A stretch of DNA of 64,000 bases from Methylobacter psychrophilus (GTDB taxonomy: Bacteria > Pseudomonadota > Gammaproteobacteria > Methylococcales > Methylomonadaceae). The stretch spans positions 1 to 64,000 of the forward strand of contig NZ_JAOEGU010000022.1 of NCBI RefSeq assembly GCF_025583945.1, in the 5' to 3' direction. The position numbers and the translations under genes were made by a program. The notes beneath the pieces were generated by a model that saw only the letters and a program-made list of their open reading frames with translations, did no database searches and had not been told where the DNA came from. Positions 56,938 to 64,000 of this stretch are shown here, piece after piece; position 1 is the first letter of the stretch; every line of letters starts with the position of its first letter.

Positions 56938-57666
56938 ATGACTAAACCGATTTGCCAGAGAATTATGCTTAAGTTAAGTGGTGAGGCTTTAATGAGTGAG
57001 ACAGGCGGTAGTATTGATGCCGATATAGTTAAACGACTAGCTACTGAAATAAAAGAATTATGCGAGGTTGGTATTCAGGTTGGTCTGGTTATCGGTGGCG
57101 GCAATATATTGCGTGGTGCTGAAAAAGCTGCTGAAGGTCTCGATAGGGTGACCAGTGACCAAATGGGCATGTTGGCTACGGTCATCAATGCTTTGGCCAT
57201 GCAGGATGCACTGGAAGCTCACGGTCAGCAGGTCAGGGTTATGTCGGCGCTTAAAATTAATCAGGTCTGTGAAGATTATATTCGCCGTCGTGCGGTCAGG
57301 CATTTAGAAAAAGGTCGCGTGGTTATATTTGCTGCCGGTACCGGTAATCCTTTTTTCACGACTGATTCGGCTGCAAGCCTTCGAGCGATTGAAATCAATG
57401 CCGGGTTAATGATTAAAGCCACTAAAGTTAAAGGTGTATATTCAGCAGATCCCGAGAAGGTTAAGGATGCTGTATTTTATTCACGCTTAACCTATGACGA
57501 AGCATTGGATCAGCGTCTTAATGTTATGGATACTACTGCATTGGTATTATGCCGTGATAATAATGTACCGATGCGTGTTATGAATATTTTTGAGCAAGGT
57601 GCTGTCATGAGATTAATGATGGGCGAAGAGATTGGATCTCTTATTGAACGAGGAACAGAGTTATGA
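56938..57666 (+). CDS. pyrH: UMP kinase
   Basis: Phosphorylates UMP in pyrimidine synthesis. The ATG at 56938 gives [20 protein letters not shown], 242 residues, matching E. coli (241); the open frame reaches 15 codons upstream to a TTG but that part is not family-like. Seen: KLSGEAL (phosphate loop), [25 protein letters not shown] and [12 protein letters not shown]. The stop overlaps the frr start as ATGA. Confidence 0.96.
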   Translation: MTKPICQRIMLKLSGEALMSETGGSIDADIVKRLATEIKELCEVGIQVGLVIGGGNILRGAEKAAEGLDRVTSDQMGMLATVINALAMQDALEAHGQQVRVMSALKINQVCEDYIRRRAVRHLEKGRVVIFAAGTGNPFFTTDSAASLRAIEINAGLMIKATKVKGVYSADPEKVKDAVFYSRLTYDEALDQRLNVMDTTALVLCRDNNVPMRVMNIFEQGAVMRLMMGEEIGSLIERGTEL

Positions 57667-58220
57667 TTAGTGATATTCAACAGGGTGCTGCAACCCGTAT
57701 GGGTAAAAGCATTGAAGCGTTAAAGCATGAGTTCTCAAAAATCAGGACAGGCAGGGCTCACCCCAGTTTGTTGGAACAAATTAGTGTTTCCTATTATGGT
57801 ACAGAATCGGCGCTATCCCAAGTTGCCAATATTGCCGTTGAAGATGCGCGAACACTAACGATCACGCCATGGGAAAAAGGCATGGTACAGGCGATTGAGA
57901 AAGCCATATTAAAGTCTGACCTTGGCTTGAATCCATCGACCAACGGTATGACTATTCGTATTCCATTACCGCCACTGACTGAAGAACGTCGTCGTGGCTT
58001 GGTTAAAGTGGTTAAGCATGAATCAGAAAATGGTCGTGTTTCAATCAGAAATATTCGTCGTGATGCAAATTCAGAAATAAAAGAAGCTTTAAAGGAAAAA
58101 ATGATTTCTGAAGATGAGGCACGAGCAGCTGAAGAAAAAATTCAAAAGTTAACTGACCAGTATGTCAAAGAAGTAGAAAAATTACTGGAAGCAAAAGAGG
58201 CTGATCTATTATCTATTTAA
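57663..58220 (+). CDS. frr: Ribosome recycling factor
   Basis: 185 residues, the normal length. Start [38 protein letters not shown] (given in two halves by domain), [19 protein letters not shown] and the helical C terminus are typical of the tRNA-mimic. Coupled to pyrH (ATGA). Confidence 0.97.
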   Translation: MISDIQQGAATRMGKSIEALKHEFSKIRTGRAHPSLLEQISVSYYGTESALSQVANIAVEDARTLTITPWEKGMVQAIEKAILKSDLGLNPSTNGMTIRIPLPPLTEERRRGLVKVVKHESENGRVSIRNIRRDANSEIKEALKEKMISEDEARAAEEKIQKLTDQYVKEVEKLLEAKEADLLSI

Positions 58221-58233
58221 TAGAGATACAATA

Positions 58234-59007
58234 ATGCCTACTGATAATCGTAATATTTTAGAATCCGACAACAATAACAATAATCCTCGTCATATTGCCA
58301 TTATTATGGATGGTAACGGCAGATGGGCACAAAACAGGTTTATGCCCAGGGCTGTTGGCCATCAGGCCGGCGTTAAAGCAGTCAGGAAAATTGTCGAGTA
58401 TTGCGCTAATCACAAGATTGAAGTCTTAACCTTATTTGCTTTTAGCAGTGAAAACTGGCGCAGGCCGGCAGCAGAAGTTGCACTCCTGATGACACTTTTT
58501 ATAGCAACCTTGCAAAGAGAAATTAACAAGCTGGATCGTAATAATATTCGCTTGCGGTTTATTGGGGATAGAACGGCATTTTCTGATAAGTTGCAGCAAA
58601 AAATGGCCGAAGGAGAGGAGCAAACCAAAGGGAATACTGATTTAACGGTAGTTGTCGCAGCCAATTATGGTGGCCATTGGGATATGTGTCAGGCATTCCA
58701 GAAAGTGGTAGAAAAAATGGCTACTGGAGAGCTGGAAAACCAGGTAATTAGTGAGCAACTCATCAATCAGCATTTATCAACGGCTGATCTGCCAGATCCT
58801 GATCTTTTTATAAGAACAGGTGGTGAACAACGTGTGAGCAACTTTATGTTGTGGCAGTTAGCCTATACAGAATTATACTTTACAACAACTCTCTGGCCTG
58901 ATTTTGACCAGAATTCACTTGAAGATGCTATCAAGAGCTTTAAAAGTCGGCAACGGCGCTTTGGTCATACCAGTGAGCAAGTTCTTAATAAATCAATCAC
59001 TTTATAA
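58234..59007 (+). CDS. uppS: Undecaprenyl diphosphate synthase
   Basis: Cis-prenyltransferase making the C55 carrier for cell-wall synthesis. 257 residues; motifs HIAIIMDGNGRWAQNR with catalytic Asp, TLFAFSSENWRRP, and LFIRTGGEQRVSNFMLWQLAYTELYF. The N-terminal 18 residues are hydrophilic and asparagine-rich. It lies 13 bases after frr. Confidence 0.97.
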   Translation: MPTDNRNILESDNNNNNPRHIAIIMDGNGRWAQNRFMPRAVGHQAGVKAVRKIVEYCANHKIEVLTLFAFSSENWRRPAAEVALLMTLFIATLQREINKLDRNNIRLRFIGDRTAFSDKLQQKMAEGEEQTKGNTDLTVVVAANYGGHWDMCQAFQKVVEKMATGELENQVISEQLINQHLSTADLPDPDLFIRTGGEQRVSNFMLWQLAYTELYFTTTLWPDFDQNSLEDAIKSFKSRQRRFGHTSEQVLNKSITL

Positions 59008-59030
59008 CTTCAATCAAATAGCTTACAAAA

Positions 59031-59924
59031 ATGTTACTACAGCGAATTATAACGGCATTAGTCCTTGCCTTCCTGATTGCATTGGCCGTGTTTACATTGC
59101 CAACGGAAAGTCTGTCATTCAATTTTTCATTGGTAATAGGTCTTATCACCCTTTTAGGCGCATGGGAATGGAGTCATCTTGCAGGCGTTACTTCGCCGGT
59201 TAAGCGGGGTTTATTTTTGTTGGCGCTGATTTTGCCAATGTTAGGTCTGCATTTTTGGACGCAAATTCTTGAGATGATTGCTCAAGCAACTGATTGGCCT
59301 GATGTCAGGGACTATTCAGGTGCGCTGGAATGGCTGGTGATTCCACCGGTTTTATTCTGGATATTGGTGATGATATTAATCAGGAATACACCAACAGGCG
59401 TATTAAATTTAAAATTGAATGGTCGCTATAAGGTCTTGATTGGCTGGTTTATTTTATTATCAGCCTGGCTGTTTTTATCCCGATTAAGAAGTTTTTATGG
59501 TCCACAGATGACCATGTATTTTTTAATTCTGATTTGGGCTGCAGACATTTCAGCGTATTTTGTCGGCAAAAAATGGGGTTCCACCAAGTTGGCCCCTGAA
59601 ATTAGTCCGGGAAAAACTGTAGCGGGAATGTATGGAGCATTAATTGCCGCTGCTGTTTGTGCGGCAATTTTTATTGGCTATTATGGCTATCGTGATGGCT
59701 TTATGTGGTCAAGGATATTCGATTTTGTATTGTTATCGGTATTGACTGTGTTGGTTTCGATTTATGGTGACCTGTTTATCAGCGTGGTAAAACGCCAGTG
59801 TGGTGCAAAAGATAGCGGTACATTATTACCGGGTCACGGTGGTATTTTGGACAGAATTGACAGTATGATTGCTGCTGTTCCGTTTTTTTATGCCGGCATA
59901 GTGCTTATCGGGCTTGATTCATGA
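59031..59924 (+). CDS. cdsA: Phosphatidate cytidylyltransferase
   Basis: Multi-pass inner-membrane enzyme making CDP-diacylglycerol. 297 residues; the CdsA signature near the C terminus is [28 protein letters not shown] (described in two parts: [10 protein letters not shown] and [12 protein letters not shown]). Its stop overlaps the dxr start as ATGA. Confidence 0.96.
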   Translation: MLLQRIITALVLAFLIALAVFTLPTESLSFNFSLVIGLITLLGAWEWSHLAGVTSPVKRGLFLLALILPMLGLHFWTQILEMIAQATDWPDVRDYSGALEWLVIPPVLFWILVMILIRNTPTGVLNLKLNGRYKVLIGWFILLSAWLFLSRLRSFYGPQMTMYFLILIWAADISAYFVGKKWGSTKLAPEISPGKTVAGMYGALIAAAVCAAIFIGYYGYRDGFMWSRIFDFVLLSVLTVLVSIYGDLFISVVKRQCGAKDSGTLLPGHGGILDRIDSMIAAVPFFYAGIVLIGLDS

Positions 59925-61105
59925 AAGGCATATGCATACTTGGTGCGACCGGTTCCATTGGTGTTAGTACGCTGGACGTCGTTACCAGACACCCCGATCT
60001 TTATCGTGTAGTTGCTTTAACAGCTAACAAGAATATTGACTTGCTTTATGAGCAATGTATTGAACATCATCCTGACTATGTTGTGGTTGTTGATGAAGAT
60101 AAGGCGCTGGCATTTACAGAACAGCTAAAAAACTCGCCTATCGCTGATATTAACGTGTTATCAGGTGCCAAGTCACTGGAGTTTGTTGCCACACTCGATA
60201 ACGTTGATTCAGTGATGGCGGCAATTGTTGGGGCGGCGGGATTGTTGCCCAGTTTGGCAGCAGCCAAAGCCGGTAAAATAATTTTATTGGCCAATAAAGA
60301 AGCCTTGGTGATGTCTGGTGCTATATTTATGCAAGCCGTTGCCGAATCGGGTGCGCAATTGTTGCCTATCGATAGCGAACACAATGCTATTTTTCAATGT
60401 ATGCCGGCAGGTTATAAATCCGGCATGCAAGCCAAACAGGCCAGACGTATTTTATTGACCGCTTCAGGCGGACCATTTCGTGAAATGCCCATCGCTGACA
60501 TGGCTAATGTAACGCCCGATCAAGCCGTTGCTCATCCTAATTGGGATATGGGCAGAAAGATTTCGGTTGATTCTGCAACCATGATGAATAAAGGCCTGGA
60601 AATGATTGAAGCCTGTATTTTATTCGCCATGACACCGGAGCAAATACAAGTTGTGATTCATCCGCAAAGCATTATCCATTCAATGGTTGATTATGTTGAC
60701 GGCACTGTATTGGCGCAAATGGGTAATCCTGATATGCGAGTGCCTATCGCTTATTCAATGGCTTGGCCCGAGCGTTTTGATTCGGGTGTTGAACCTTTAA
60801 ATATTTTTGATGTTCGTCGGATGGATTTTCAAGAGCCCAATCTGGAGCGATTCCCTTGTTTACGTCTGGCTTATGAAGCGATTAACAAAGGCGGAATTAT
60901 CCCGACCGTTTTAAATGCCGCCAATGAAATAGCGGTTGACGCCTTCTTGAATGAGCAGGTACGTTTTACCGATATACCCGTTATTATCGAACGCTGTATG
61001 GCAAAGTTTGAAGCCAAACCTGCCAGTACACTTGAGATTATCCTGGAAGCAGATCAACAGGCCAGATTGGTATCCAAACAAATTATTACCGAGCTTACTC
61101 ATTAA
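59921..61105 (+). CDS. dxr: 1-deoxy-D-xylulose-5-phosphate reductoisomerase
   Basis: Second enzyme of the MEP isoprenoid pathway. 394 residues; NADPH motif [14 protein letters not shown] near the N terminus, [25 protein letters not shown] (metal site) and TASGGPFR. The stop and the rseP start share the TAATG overlap. Confidence 0.97.
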   Translation: MKGICILGATGSIGVSTLDVVTRHPDLYRVVALTANKNIDLLYEQCIEHHPDYVVVVDEDKALAFTEQLKNSPIADINVLSGAKSLEFVATLDNVDSVMAAIVGAAGLLPSLAAAKAGKIILLANKEALVMSGAIFMQAVAESGAQLLPIDSEHNAIFQCMPAGYKSGMQAKQARRILLTASGGPFREMPIADMANVTPDQAVAHPNWDMGRKISVDSATMMNKGLEMIEACILFAMTPEQIQVVIHPQSIIHSMVDYVDGTVLAQMGNPDMRVPIAYSMAWPERFDSGVEPLNIFDVRRMDFQEPNLERFPCLRLAYEAINKGGIIPTVLNAANEIAVDAFLNEQVRFTDIPVIIERCMAKFEAKPASTLEIILEADQQARLVSKQIITELTH

Positions 61106-62466
61106 TGGAATTACTGCATACGCTGTTCTTTTTCGTCGTTGCCATTGGTATTCTGGTTTCATTTCATGAATTTGGACATTTTTGGGTAGCGCGCAAAGTT
61201 GGCGTAAAAGTACTGCGATTTTCTGTTGGTTTTGGCAAGGTTTTATGGTCTTATCAGAAAAATCCTGAGTCCACAGAGTATGTTTTATCAGCCATTCCAC
61301 TTGGCGGCTATGTCAAAATGGTCGATGAGCGGGAAGGCGAAGTTAAAAAAGAAGACTTGGCGTTGGCTTTTAACCGCCAGTCTTTAGCGGCCAGAACGGC
61401 AATAGTTGCCGCCGGGCCGATTTTTAATCTGATGCTGGCTGTAGTGTTGTTTTGGAGTGTACTGGTTATTGGTGAAACCGGTATAAAGCCGATACTCGGA
61501 GCGGTAAGTCAGGGTACATTAGCGGCTACAGCAGGTTTTGTAGAAGGCGACCAGATCCTTTCAGTCAATGATAAATTGACACCAACCTGGACAGAAGCGA
61601 TGGGCGTCATCATCGCCTCTGCACTCGATGGCGATCAGGATATTAACGTTACCGTAAAAAATTTTGATGATCAGCAAAACGTCAGAATATTAAAAATTGC
61701 TGAAGGCGATACCCAAAATCCTGACGTTTTGTACAAACAATTGGGTTTTAAGCCGTGGTCACCTACCTTAAAGCCGGTTATAGGTAAGGTACTTCCTGAT
61801 AGTGCCGCCTTGGCAGCCGGTTTGCGACAAGGTGATCTGATTATCAGTGCTGACGGCAAAGCGATGAAGGATTGGATGCAATGGGTAGACACGGTAAAAA
61901 ATCGCCCCGGTGTTGCCATTAATCTGCTCATAGAACGTGATGATGTTCAATTACCTCTCATCATTACCCCTAAAAGTGTGCAAGTTGAACAGAAAACTGA
62001 AGGCAAGATTGGTGCGTCAGTTTTTGTTCCGGAAGATCTGATAAAGTCAGTGACAGTCGAATATGCCTTGTCGCCATTTCAAGCCATGCCGGTTGCGCTT
62101 GATACGACTTGGTATTATGCCTCTGCAACGTTAAAAATGATGGGCAGAATGCTGATTGGTAAAGCCTCGGTAGAAAACCTGAGCGGGCCTATCAGTATTG
62201 CCCAATATGCGGGACAATCTGCCGAAATGGGACTGGTACATTTCTTAAAGTTTATGGCACTGGTTAGCGTCAGTTTAGGCGTCCTTAATTTGTTGCCGGT
62301 TCCGGTGCTTGATGGTGGTCATTTATTGTTTTTTGGCCTTGAAGCTCTTAAAGGCAAACCTGTTTCAGAAAAAATACAACTCTTCTTTCAGCAAGTCGGT
62401 ATTGCTTTGCTCATGTCGTTAATGGCATTGGCGGTGGTTCTTGATGTGCAACGATTATTTAATTAA
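61105..62466 (+). CDS. rseP: Site-2 protease RseP
   Basis: Inner-membrane zinc protease that cuts RseA and remnant signal peptides. 453 residues; HEFGHFWVARKVGVKVLRFSVGFG holds the HExxH site near residue 22, two PDZ domains (AATAGFVEGDQIL, AALAAGLRQGDLII) follow, and NLLPVPVLDGGHLLFF gives the third zinc ligand. In most relatives bamA follows; here dsbC does. Confidence 0.96.
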   Translation: MELLHTLFFFVVAIGILVSFHEFGHFWVARKVGVKVLRFSVGFGKVLWSYQKNPESTEYVLSAIPLGGYVKMVDEREGEVKKEDLALAFNRQSLAARTAIVAAGPIFNLMLAVVLFWSVLVIGETGIKPILGAVSQGTLAATAGFVEGDQILSVNDKLTPTWTEAMGVIIASALDGDQDINVTVKNFDDQQNVRILKIAEGDTQNPDVLYKQLGFKPWSPTLKPVIGKVLPDSAALAAGLRQGDLIISADGKAMKDWMQWVDTVKNRPGVAINLLIERDDVQLPLIITPKSVQVEQKTEGKIGASVFVPEDLIKSVTVEYALSPFQAMPVALDTTWYYASATLKMMGRMLIGKASVENLSGPISIAQYAGQSAEMGLVHFLKFMALVSVSLGVLNLLPVPVLDGGHLLFFGLEALKGKPVSEKIQLFFQQVGIALLMSLMALAVVLDVQRLFN

Positions 62467-62579
62467 CAAATACCGCTCCATTAAATAGATAGTAAGACAG
62501 CTTTTGCAAGGGCGTTTTTGCAAGTTAGCTTACGCTTTTTAGCCTTTAAAAAATCCAATCCTGTAAATACGAGAAAACT

Positions 62580-63302
62580 ATGAGAAAAGTTATTAATATT
62601 GCCGCGTTAGCATTATTGGGTCTGGCATTATCTACCGCTAATGCTGATGAGGCCGCCATTAGAGCTTCAATGACGAAGTCTATGCCCGCAGTAAAAATTG
62701 ATTCCGTTAAGCCTTCTGAAGTTAAAGGGCTTTATGAAGTTGTCGTTGGCGCCAATATTTTTTATGTGTCTGAAGATGGAAAATATTTGCTACAAGGACG
62801 CTTGGTTGATGTGGCGGCCCGCAAAGATTTAACAGAAGCTAAATTAAATGGCACCCGAAAACTGGCCATTGAAAAAATCGGTGTGGCTAATATGATCGTA
62901 TTTAAACCTAAAGTTTCTAAATATACGGTGACCATTTTTACCGATATAGATTGTGGCTACTGTCGTAAACTCCATTCAGAAATGGATCAGTATTTGGCGC
63001 AAGGCATTACCATTCAATACCTGTTTTTCCCACGCTCAGGTAAAGATACCGAGTCTTACACCAAAGCTGTATCAGTTTGGTGTGCCGATGATCGCAATGC
63101 TGCGTTAACCGCTGCCAAAAAAGACCAAAAAATACCGGCTAAAACCTGTGATAACCCTATTGATGAACATATGCAGTTAGGTGCCGATTTTGACGTGAAA
63201 GGCACGCCGATGATTATCTCAGAAAGTGGCAATATCTATCCGGGTTATTTACCAGCCAAACAACTGGTTGAAGCACTGGAAAGCGAAAAAGATCCGAAAT
63301 AA
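62580..63302 (+). CDS. dsbC: Thiol:disulfide interchange protein DsbC-like
   Basis: Periplasmic disulfide isomerase. 240 residues with signal peptide (MRKVINIAALALLGLALS, cleavage near NA-DE), an N-terminal dimerisation domain, and a thioredoxin domain with the active site Cys-Gly-Tyr-Cys in TDIDCGYCRKLHSEM and the cis-Pro loop VKGTPMII. CGYC is the DsbC type. It ends in a stop followed at once by a terminator. Confidence 0.93.
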   Translation: MRKVINIAALALLGLALSTANADEAAIRASMTKSMPAVKIDSVKPSEVKGLYEVVVGANIFYVSEDGKYLLQGRLVDVAARKDLTEAKLNGTRKLAIEKIGVANMIVFKPKVSKYTVTIFTDIDCGYCRKLHSEMDQYLAQGITIQYLFFPRSGKDTESYTKAVSVWCADDRNAALTAAKKDQKIPAKTCDNPIDEHMQLGADFDVKGTPMIISESGNIYPGYLPAKQLVEALESEKDPK

Positions 63303-63338
63303 AGCGATGTAAATCAATCGATTCTAATCGCTTTTTTT
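63301..63338 (+). terminator. Intrinsic terminator after dsbC
   Basis: Stem arms AAAGCGAT (63301-63308) and ATCGCTTT (63327-63334) with an 18-base loop that can pair further, followed by a U-run to 63338. It begins within the dsbC stop codon. Confidence 0.85.
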
Positions 63339-63405
63339 GTCATCCTTCATAAAAGCCCTAAAGTAGTTGATACTTTTTTGATCACAATAAAAGCTAATAA
63401 TATTT

Positions 63406-63473
63406 GTCGGGTTAGGCGCTAGCCGTAACCCGACACATTCGCGCAAAATGTTGGGTTACGCTATCGCTAACCC
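63406..63473. repeat. Paired GTCGGGTTA-type hairpins
   Basis: First hairpin 63406-63434 (9-base arms), second 63453-63473 (GGGTTA/TAACCC arms around CGCTATCGC). Both belong to the family at 41332. They open the gene-free 63303-63946 region. Confidence 0.8.
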
Positions 63474-63509
63474 CCGACTGATATCGAATATATAACGTTA
63501 ACTCGTAAG

Positions 63510-63583
63510 ATGGGTAGAGCGAAAGCGAAACCCATCGCTTGGGTAAACGGCCATGATGGGTTTCGGCTATCGCCTCTACCCAT
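63510..63583. repeat. Inverted pair of ATGGGTAGAG...CCCAT repeats
   Basis: Copy one (63510-63535) and copy two in opposite orientation (63556-63583) each are self-complementary at their ends (ATGGGT/ACCCAT) and also pair with one another. A dispersed-repeat pair, non-coding. Confidence 0.8.
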
Positions 63584-63778
63584 TCTACGACGCTGAGAGT
63601 TTCAGGGGAATCCCTAAAAGTTATTGGCTATCTATGAGAGTTTTTGGGAGTATCGGCAGAGTGATTCAATAATCCCAATGGTTAATTGGTGATTTCCTGC
63701 TATTTTTAGTCATTCCATTAGAGTATGCCGACAATCCCTTAAAGTTATTAGCCACTACGAATCACTATAAGCATTCGT

Positions 63779-63862
63779 ACCATAAGACGCAGGCATTACC
63801 CTGAAAGACGCGGGGATTGTCCTGAAAGATACGAGGATATTCCTGAAAGATAGCAGGATTGT
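63779..63862. repeat. 21-bp minisatellite, about four units
   Basis: Imperfect tandem units of exactly 21 bases (63779, 63800, 63821, 63842), consensus CCTGAAAGAYRCGRGGATTGT, the first most diverged; a further partial unit CTTGCAAGG follows. The period is a multiple of three, but stops occur and no gene is supported. Confidence 0.85.
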
Positions 63863-63946
63863 CTTGCAAGGCGTAACTTCACTATTGGCAGAAAAACAAC
63901 TCAAATTAAAAGCTAATCCCCCAGAAAATAACTTTAAGAAAACCGT

Positions 63947-64000
63947 CTAACAGGCATAAATCTCTGCCAATACTTCCTTAATCTGCTCCCATTGATCTTT
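63947..64000 (-). CDS. C-terminal end of an unidentified gene (runs off the window)
   Basis: On the minus strand a frame enters at the window edge and ends at a TAG at 63947-63949, encoding KDQWEQIKEVLAEIYAC. The Trp and amphipathic helix look like a protein C terminus, but 17 residues are too few to assign a family. Confidence 0.4.
   Translation of the reverse strand, partial: KDQWEQIKEVLAEIYAC

Noticed and set aside
63779-63862. CRISPR array
   Set aside because: The 21-base units are contiguous without spacers and are imperfect, so this is a minisatellite.

Overview
The window looks like chromosome of a gammaproteobacterial methanotroph of the order Methylococcales. The evidence is a lanthanide-type (XoxF) methanol dehydrogenase, a methenyl-tetrahydrofolate cyclohydrolase of the FchA type, glycine-cleavage genes, gammaproteobacterial housekeeping operons (rpsB-tsf-pyrH-frr-uppS-cdsA-dxr-rseP; map-glnD; a tRNA Pro-Arg-His cluster), and many short dispersed palindromic repeats between genes. 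The genus cannot be fixed from the sequence alone.

Layout. 1-366: tandem 121-bp repeats with a perfect palindrome. 367-9361 (minus): a two-gene lipid locus, a 2547-residue fully reducing type I polyketide synthase followed one base later by an alpha-oxoamine synthase; this is the strongest candidate for unusual chemistry. 9592-16358 (minus): rarA, lolA and mrcB (PBP1b), then a quinone-reductase-like enzyme and a carboxynorspermidine-decarboxylase-like enzyme. 16359-19131: gene-poor, with two small secreted proteins flanking a decayed oxyR and a MITE-like inverted repeat. 19132-23841: a membrane protein, then the selenium pair mnmH-selD, with SelD fused to a flavoprotein. 24034-27063: a tiny membrane protein and two DAACS-family carboxylate symporters. 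27662-30183: dnaB-alr, with a palindromic repeat embedded in alr. 30649-35786: an RlaP-type nucleotidyltransferase, then gcvT-gcvP without gcvH. 36035-39736 (minus): xoxF with a clear terminator, lpxH, and a cyclophilin with two possible starts. 39914-42411: cysS, fchA and three tRNAs, followed by a tyrosine-recombinase remnant. 43167-48822: thioesterase-parC, then a membrane-anchored unknown and ppx. 48965-54796: an ABC exporter pair, slyD, glnD and map. 55086-63302: the translation / isoprenoid / envelope operon ending in rseP, followed by dsbC where bamA is usual. 63303-64000: dense repeats, then the end of an unidentified gene.

How the genes work together. The C1 genes (xoxF, fchA, gcvT, gcvP) fit methanol oxidation and folate-linked one-carbon traffic. 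Selenophosphate from the SelD fusion probably feeds MnmH for tRNA 2-selenouridine. The PKS and the oxoamine synthase together predict a sphingoid-like 2-amino-3-ketone lipid. Several genes have better-supported starts than their longest reading frames (rarA, lolA, the 19 kb membrane protein, cysS, thioesterase, pyrH, the 46 kb gene); these are given in the entries.
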